Program-made: the position numbers and the translations under genes
NCBI GenBank assembly: GCA_012270595.1
Contig: JAAXIA010000128.1
Location: 1-11,138 of the forward strand
DNA: 11,138 nucleotides
DNA from: Rhodanobacteraceae bacterium
GTDB lineage: Bacteria > Pseudomonadota > Gammaproteobacteria > Xanthomonadales > Rhodanobacteraceae
Direction: 5' to 3'
The notes under the pieces: model-generated
What the model was told of the DNA's origin: nothing
Seen by the model: only the letters and a program-made list of their open reading frames with translations
Databases searched by the model: none
In this document: one piece after another, positions 7,882-11,138 of the stretch
Layout: each line of letters begins with the position of its first letter
Position numbering within the stretch: position 1 is the first letter of the stretch

Positions 7882-8757
7882 GTGCCTGAAACTGACGCCA
7901 CTTACGTCTTTAATGTCGATGCTGCTTACTTTGAGAGCGATATCTTGATCGCCTCACGTACGACACCGATACTGGTGGACTTCTGGGCAAGCTGGTGCGC
8001 TCCATGTAAAGCACTTGGTCCGATCCTGGAAAAACTGGCTGCAGAATACAAGGGAGCGTTCTATCTGGCCAAGGTCGATATGGACAAAAACCAGTCCCTG
8101 GGCAACGTGCTCGGCATTCGTTCCATTCCCACGGTGATGCTGGTAAAAGATGGTCAGATCGTTGACAGCTTTGCCGGCGCCTTACCCGAAGGTCAGTGTC
8201 GTGCATTCCTCTCACGTCATATCACAGCACCAGCAACCGGCACGACTGAAAACGATCACACCAACGCCATATCTCCAGTCGACAAAACGCCTGCACAAAG
8301 CATCGAAGACTTGCAGCAAGCCATCACCGCCGACCCCGGGCGCGCTGAACTCAAACTCGACCTTGCACTGGCACTAATGCAATCCGGTCGCAACGATGAA
8401 GCCGAAACCTACTATCAGGGACTGCCCGCTGAGCTTGCCGACGATGCACGCGCGATCCGCCTGGGTAACCAGCTCGCGCTATGCCACACCCTCAAGCAAG
8501 CACCCAGCCAGGCTGAACTACAACAGCGGATCGAGCGTAACTGTGCCGACTGGGAGGCACGTGACCTGTTGGGCATTTACCTGCTAATGAACAACCAGCC
8601 CGCTGCGGGTCTCGAGCAATTTCTGCACATCCTGGAAAAGGCGCATGACTGGAACGATAACGCTGCCAAAAAACGCTTGCTAGCTGCGTTTAACATACTC
8701 GACGATGCGGAACTTGTCGCACACAGCCGACGCCGAATGGCCTCGTTGCTGTTTTAA
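7882..8757 (+). CDS. cnoX: Thioredoxin-TPR chaperone-redox protein (CnoX/YbbN family)
   Basis: CnoX proteins hold unfolding proteins during oxidative (bleach-like) stress, protect their cysteines and pass them to folding chaperones; this acts in the cytoplasm. From the GTG at 7882 the product is 291 residues (E. coli CnoX is 284). Residues 1 to about 115 form a thioredoxin domain with DFWASWCAPCK, the active-site CAPC being at 39-42, and the cis-proline IPT at 82-84. After a polar linker at about 115-130, a helical TPR-like domain runs to the end. It closes with KKRLLAAFNILDD and RRRMASLLF, typical YbbN endings. The CxxC is intact, unlike E. coli CnoX, so this version probably has thiol oxidoreductase activity. 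An ATG at 7855 would add nine residues. No signal peptide is visible. Confidence 0.93.
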   Translation: MPETDATYVFNVDAAYFESDILIASRTTPILVDFWASWCAPCKALGPILEKLAAEYKGAFYLAKVDMDKNQSLGNVLGIRSIPTVMLVKDGQIVDSFAGALPEGQCRAFLSRHITAPATGTTENDHTNAISPVDKTPAQSIEDLQQAITADPGRAELKLDLALALMQSGRNDEAETYYQGLPAELADDARAIRLGNQLALCHTLKQAPSQAELQQRIERNCADWEARDLLGIYLLMNNQPAAGLEQFLHILEKAHDWNDNAAKKRLLAAFNILDDAELVAHSRRRMASLLF

Positions 8758-8821
8758 ATGTACCTGGCCATGTACCCATTTCATGGATTAAAGTGCACGC
8801 ACGTTTTAACTGGGCCTCCTC

Positions 8822-9274
8822 ATGCGCGCATCCACCCTACGACGCCTGATCAACCTGTGGCCACCGTTCCTGTGCAGCAGTATCCGCGTGCAATCTCTAA
8901 GTGAAGACTACCGCGAAGCGAAGGTCGTGCTAAAGCTACGCCCATGGAACTGCAACTATGTCCGCTGCCAGTTTGGTGGCAGCCTGTTTTCCATGACCGA
9001 CCCACTGTGGATGCTGATGGTCATGAAACAGCTCGGCCCAAACTACTACGTGTGGGACAAAACAGGCAGCATCGACTTCATCGCCCCGGGCCGTGAACAT
9101 GTCTATGCACATTTTCATCTGGGATCGGACGTAATCGAAGAGCTGCGCGCGGCTTCTGCTCACGGAGACAAAGTACTGCGCTGGTTTGAAACCGATGTGA
9201 CCACGGCATCTGGCACACTCATCGCCCGCGTACGTAAGCAGCTCTACGTGCGCCTGAAACCAGAAGCGCGCTGA
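8822..9274 (+). CDS. DUF4442 domain protein (hotdog fold, thioesterase-like)
   Basis: This 150-residue cytoplasmic protein matches the DUF4442 family, related to hotdog-fold acyl-CoA thioesterases; its substrate is unknown. Typical stretches are PPFLCSSIRVQSLSEDYREAKVVLKLRPWNCNYV split over residues 14-47, then FGGSLFSMTDPLWMLM and the VWDKTGSIDFIAPGRE region. The NY..CQFGGSL segment corresponds to the N..GTHFGGSL loop that faces the active site in relatives. The ATG at 8822 is the only likely start: an in-frame TAA lies at 8807-8809 and the next in-frame ATG is far inside the domain. No Shine-Dalgarno sequence precedes it; the bases just upstream are CCTCCT. It follows cnoX by 64 bases on the same strand and may be cotranscribed. 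It is convergent with secF. Confidence 0.88.
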   Translation: MRASTLRRLINLWPPFLCSSIRVQSLSEDYREAKVVLKLRPWNCNYVRCQFGGSLFSMTDPLWMLMVMKQLGPNYYVWDKTGSIDFIAPGREHVYAHFHLGSDVIEELRAASAHGDKVLRWFETDVTTASGTLIARVRKQLYVRLKPEAR

Positions 9275-9283
9275 CGCCACACG

Positions 9284-9325
9284 CCCTTCGACAAGTCCGT
9301 GAGGGCACGCAGACTTGTCGAAGGG
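9284..9325. repeat. REP-like inverted repeat
   Basis: The arms at 9284-9297 and 9312-9325 are perfect 14-base inverse complements beginning CCCTTCGACAAG. Inside, CGTG (9298-9301) and CACG (9306-9309) form a second stem closed by AGGG. CCTTCGACAAG-type arms are typical of dispersed REP elements in many proteobacterial genomes. It starts 10 bases after the DUF4442 stop and could also stabilise or end that transcript. There is no T-run after it. Confidence 0.7.
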
Positions 9326-9369
9326 AACTTCAAGGCGCGCATGGTTTCAGCGGGACTGCCTTCCAGACC

Positions 9370-9382
9370 GGTGTGCCACACC
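9370..9382. repeat. Short perfect palindrome
   Basis: GGTGTG and CACACC flank a single central base. It is too tight to form a good RNA hairpin and could be a protein-binding dyad, or chance within this palindrome-rich gap. Confidence 0.45.
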
Positions 9383-9387
9383 AGGGC

Positions 9388-9490
9388 GTCTTTATACCAT
9401 CCCCACAGAGTCACTAAAGGAACTTCTGAGTTATGCAGAAGTTCTATGACAGTGCGCGGGGAACATCGTAGATATGCTGCGTATAAAGAC
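9388..9490. repeat. Nested long inverted-repeat structure
   Basis: The outer 10-base arms are GTCTTTATAC (9388-9397) and GTATAAAGAC (9481-9490), both perfect. Inside them, in the correct order, come CCCC (9401-9404) with GGGG (9458-9461), CACT (9412-9415) with AGTG (9451-9454), and a 9-base stem GAACTTCTG (9420-9428) with CAGAAGTTC (9436-9444) around a 7-base loop. The element could be a small non-autonomous mobile element, a structured RNA, or a transcript barrier between convergent genes. No transposase fragment was recognised nearby. Confidence 0.55.
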
Positions 9491-9619
9491 CCATCGCTCA
9501 GCCCAATGGATGAATGCAAACAGGGGCGATGAAGGCTCCGTCGGGTATCCGTAGCCCAGCCAATTCCTGTGTCGTCATAGACTTAAACTGGCGACCATTC
9601 TAAGGTCTGGTCTTGACAC

Positions 9620-10582
9620 CTATGGCCGACGCGCCAGCTCTGGATTTTCTTTGGTCACCGGCATCAAGTCCTGCTTCGACACCCCAAGCCACAGCAAAAT
9701 AGGGCTGGCCACGAAAATAGACGAAAGCGTACCAACCACAATACCGATCAACATGGTTACGGCAAAACCATGCACGCTGGGACCACCAAAGAAAAATAGC
9801 GCCGCCATGGCGATACCCGTAAACAATGAGGTGATAATGGTGCGCGAGAGCGTCGAGTTGATGGAACGATTGAGGATCTCTTCTGGTTCAGCTTTGCGCA
9901 CCGAACGGAACAACTCACGAATACGATCAAAAACCACCACCTTGTCGTTGATTGAATAACCGATCACCGCAAGCACTGATGCCAGCACGGTCATGTCAAA
10001 CTCACGCTGCACCAGCGCGATCACGCCCAGGGTCAACAGCACGTCATGTACCTCGGTAACCAGTGCGGCAATGGCAAAACGACGTTCAAAGCGCATCCAC
10101 AGATACAGACCAATACCGATGATCACGAAGATTGCGGCCACGATGCCGTTGTTACGCAGCTGTGCCCCCACTTGTGCACTGGTATAGCTGCGACTAACGA
10201 CCCTGGCGTCAACACGACGGGCATGCAGCGCCCTGGCGACATCGGTAGCGATCAGATCCAGATTCACCTTGCCATTTTTAGGCGCATGGTGAGTGTCATT
10301 TCTGGGCTGAAAACGAATCAGAACCTGCTTGCTGCCACCAAGACTCTGCACCACCGGCGCGTCGATACCGCCCTTCATCAGTGCCGCGCGCACATCATGC
10401 GCGTTCACTGTCCGCGCGTAGTGCACCTCCACCGACACACCACCAGTAAAGTCCAGACCGTAGTTGAGTCCACGAATAGTCAGCATCGTGATTGACGCCA
10501 TAACCAGTATCGCGGCCAGCCCCATGCTCCAAGTGCGCAGGCCGAGAAAGTGAATGCGGCTGTTGTGACTGAAAATTTCCAT
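9620..10582 (-). CDS. secF: Protein translocase subunit SecF
   Basis: SecF pairs with SecD in the inner membrane and uses the proton gradient to pull exported proteins through SecYEG. The 320-residue product matches the usual length (E. coli SecF is 323). It has a first membrane helix at about 17-36, then GLDFTGG at 42-48 leading into the periplasmic P1 domain, and five more membrane helices after residue 145. The conserved GYSINDKVVVFDR lies at 208-220 and NRSINSTLSRTIITS from 238. The ATG at 10580-10582 has a good ribosome binding site, GGGA at 10589-10592 on the minus strand with 6 bases of spacing. It begins 21 bases after the secD stop, so the two form one operon. Confidence 0.97.
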   Translation of the reverse strand: MEIFSHNSRIHFLGLRTWSMGLAAILVMASITMLTIRGLNYGLDFTGGVSVEVHYARTVNAHDVRAALMKGGIDAPVVQSLGGSKQVLIRFQPRNDTHHAPKNGKVNLDLIATDVARALHARRVDARVVSRSYTSAQVGAQLRNNGIVAAIFVIIGIGLYLWMRFERRFAIAALVTEVHDVLLTLGVIALVQREFDMTVLASVLAVIGYSINDKVVVFDRIRELFRSVRKAEPEEILNRSINSTLSRTIITSLFTGIAMAALFFFGGPSVHGFAVTMLIGIVVGTLSSIFVASPILLWLGVSKQDLMPVTKENPELARRP

Positions 10583-10603
10583 GCAAGATCCCGCTTTAAG
10601 CCT

Positions 10604-11138
10604 TTACACCGACAAGGTTTTGAGTTTTTTGCGACCGCCATGGAGCAATGCCGTTATGGCATGAGTCATCGTCACCGAGGTAAACAATGAGGTGAGAATA
10701 CCTATAAGCAAGGTCACACCGAACCCACGAATCGCTCCCGATCCCATGGTAGTAAGAGCCAGTGCTGCGATCAGGTGAGTCACATTGGCATCGAGAATAG
10801 TCGCCCACGCCTTTTCATAGCCGGCGCGAATCGAAGCCAGTGGGGTGGAACCGTTACGCAGTTCCTCACGCACGCGCTCGCAAATCAACACGTTGGCGTC
10901 AATCGCCATACCCAGGGTCAGCACAATACCGGCGATACCTGGCATGGTCAGGGTCACACCGATCATCGACATCACTGCTATCAGAATCACCAGGTTGAAA
11001 AACAAGGCGATATCCGCTACCAGACCGAACAGTTTGTAGTAGAAGGCCGCACACAGCAGCACCAGCGCCAGACCCAGCTCTACGGCGTGGAGGCCTTTGC
11101 TGATATTGCGCCTGCCCATGCTGGGACCAATCACGCTC
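10604..11138 (-). CDS. secD: Protein translocase subunit SecD (partial, N-terminus beyond right edge)
   Basis: This is the C-terminal membrane part of SecD, the SecF partner in proton-driven protein export. About 178 residues are visible out of roughly 615 in the E. coli protein; the large periplasmic domain and first membrane helix lie beyond the right edge. The visible segment opens with the VIGPSMG motif that links the periplasmic domain to the second membrane helix. It continues through TMPGIAGIVLTLGMAIDANVLICERVREEL, split over about residues 64-93 of the visible part, which is the highly conserved proton-path region including the aspartate of AIDANV. It ends with GFGVTLLIGILTSLFTS and a basic tail. 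The stop is TAA. yajC would be expected upstream of secD outside the window. Confidence 0.96.
   Translation of the reverse strand, partial: SVIGPSMGRRNISKGLHAVELGLALVLLCAAFYYKLFGLVADIALFFNLVILIAVMSMIGVTLTMPGIAGIVLTLGMAIDANVLICERVREELRNGSTPLASIRAGYEKAWATILDANVTHLIAALALTTMGSGAIRGFGVTLLIGILTSLFTSVTMTHAITALLHGGRKKLKTLSV

Larger units (their letters stand above)
9275..9619. other. Non-coding convergent region rich in palindromes
   Basis: These 345 bases separate the DUF4442 gene from the convergent secF. They contain three separate inverted-repeat structures (listed individually) within 9284-9490. The remainder, 9491-9619, shows nothing beyond a 24-codon open frame on the minus strand that is probably spurious. 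No clear U-tract terminator was seen for either flanking gene; the hairpins may fill that role. Confidence 0.7.

Noticed and set aside
8788..8809. Imperfect hairpin with TTTT between cnoX and the DUF4442 gene
   Set aside because: Only 3 base pairs of GTG/CAC plus A-T pairs interrupted by a mismatch; too weak to call a terminator.
9244..9519. Minus-strand open frame of 91 codons across the palindrome cluster
   Set aside because: It overlaps the DUF4442 3' end, and part of its product is just the translated REP-like hairpin (KFPSTSLRALTDLSKG). No ribosome binding site or known domain.
9504..9578. Minus-strand frame of 24 codons downstream of secF
   Set aside because: Too short, no clear ribosome binding site, and no similarity that I recognise.
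1..11138. tRNA, rRNA, CRISPR array, insertion sequence, phage or defence genes
   Set aside because: No cloverleaf, regular spaced repeats, transposase, integrase or defence domains were seen on either strand.

Overview
The window reads as chromosomal DNA of a gammaproteobacterium. The evidence is the gene order leuS-lptE-holA, a PqiA/PqiA/PqiB/PqiC lipid-transport operon, a YbbN/CnoX thioredoxin-TPR protein and a secD-secF pair, at a moderately high GC content judged by eye. The species cannot be named from the sequence. Nothing looks phage-, plasmid- or transposase-derived; this is mostly core genome.

Layout, left to right. (1) Positions 1-3938, minus strand, hold leuS, then lptE (4-base ATGA overlap with leuS), then holA, which runs off the left edge. 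This tight cluster joins leucyl-tRNA charging, LPS export and the DNA polymerase III clamp loader. (2) Positions 3939-4225 are non-coding, with the likely leuS promoter, small hairpins and a 9-base tandem repeat. (3) Positions 4226-7774, minus strand, hold a four-gene pqi operon: two separate half-PqiA membrane proteins, a triple-MCE PqiB and a PqiC lipoprotein. Each pair is joined by a 4-base stop/start overlap, and the operon closes in a strong hairpin that contains the last codons of pqiC. (4) Positions 7775-7881 form a short divergent promoter region. (5) Positions 7882-9274, plus strand, hold cnoX/ybbN and a DUF4442 hotdog-fold protein. (6) Positions 9275-9619 are non-coding and packed with palindromes: a REP-like hairpin, a short perfect palindrome and a nested hairpin of about 100 bases. 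(7) Positions 9620 to the right edge, minus strand, hold secF and the C-terminal part of secD.

Functionally the window is dominated by the cell envelope. LptE works in LPS insertion at the outer membrane, PqiABC in lipid movement between the membranes, and SecDF in protein export. CnoX protects proteins under oxidative stress and lies divergently from the pqi operon. I found no convincing undescribed system. The most unusual features are the palindrome cluster between the DUF4442 gene and secF, and the hairpin that swallows the end of pqiC.
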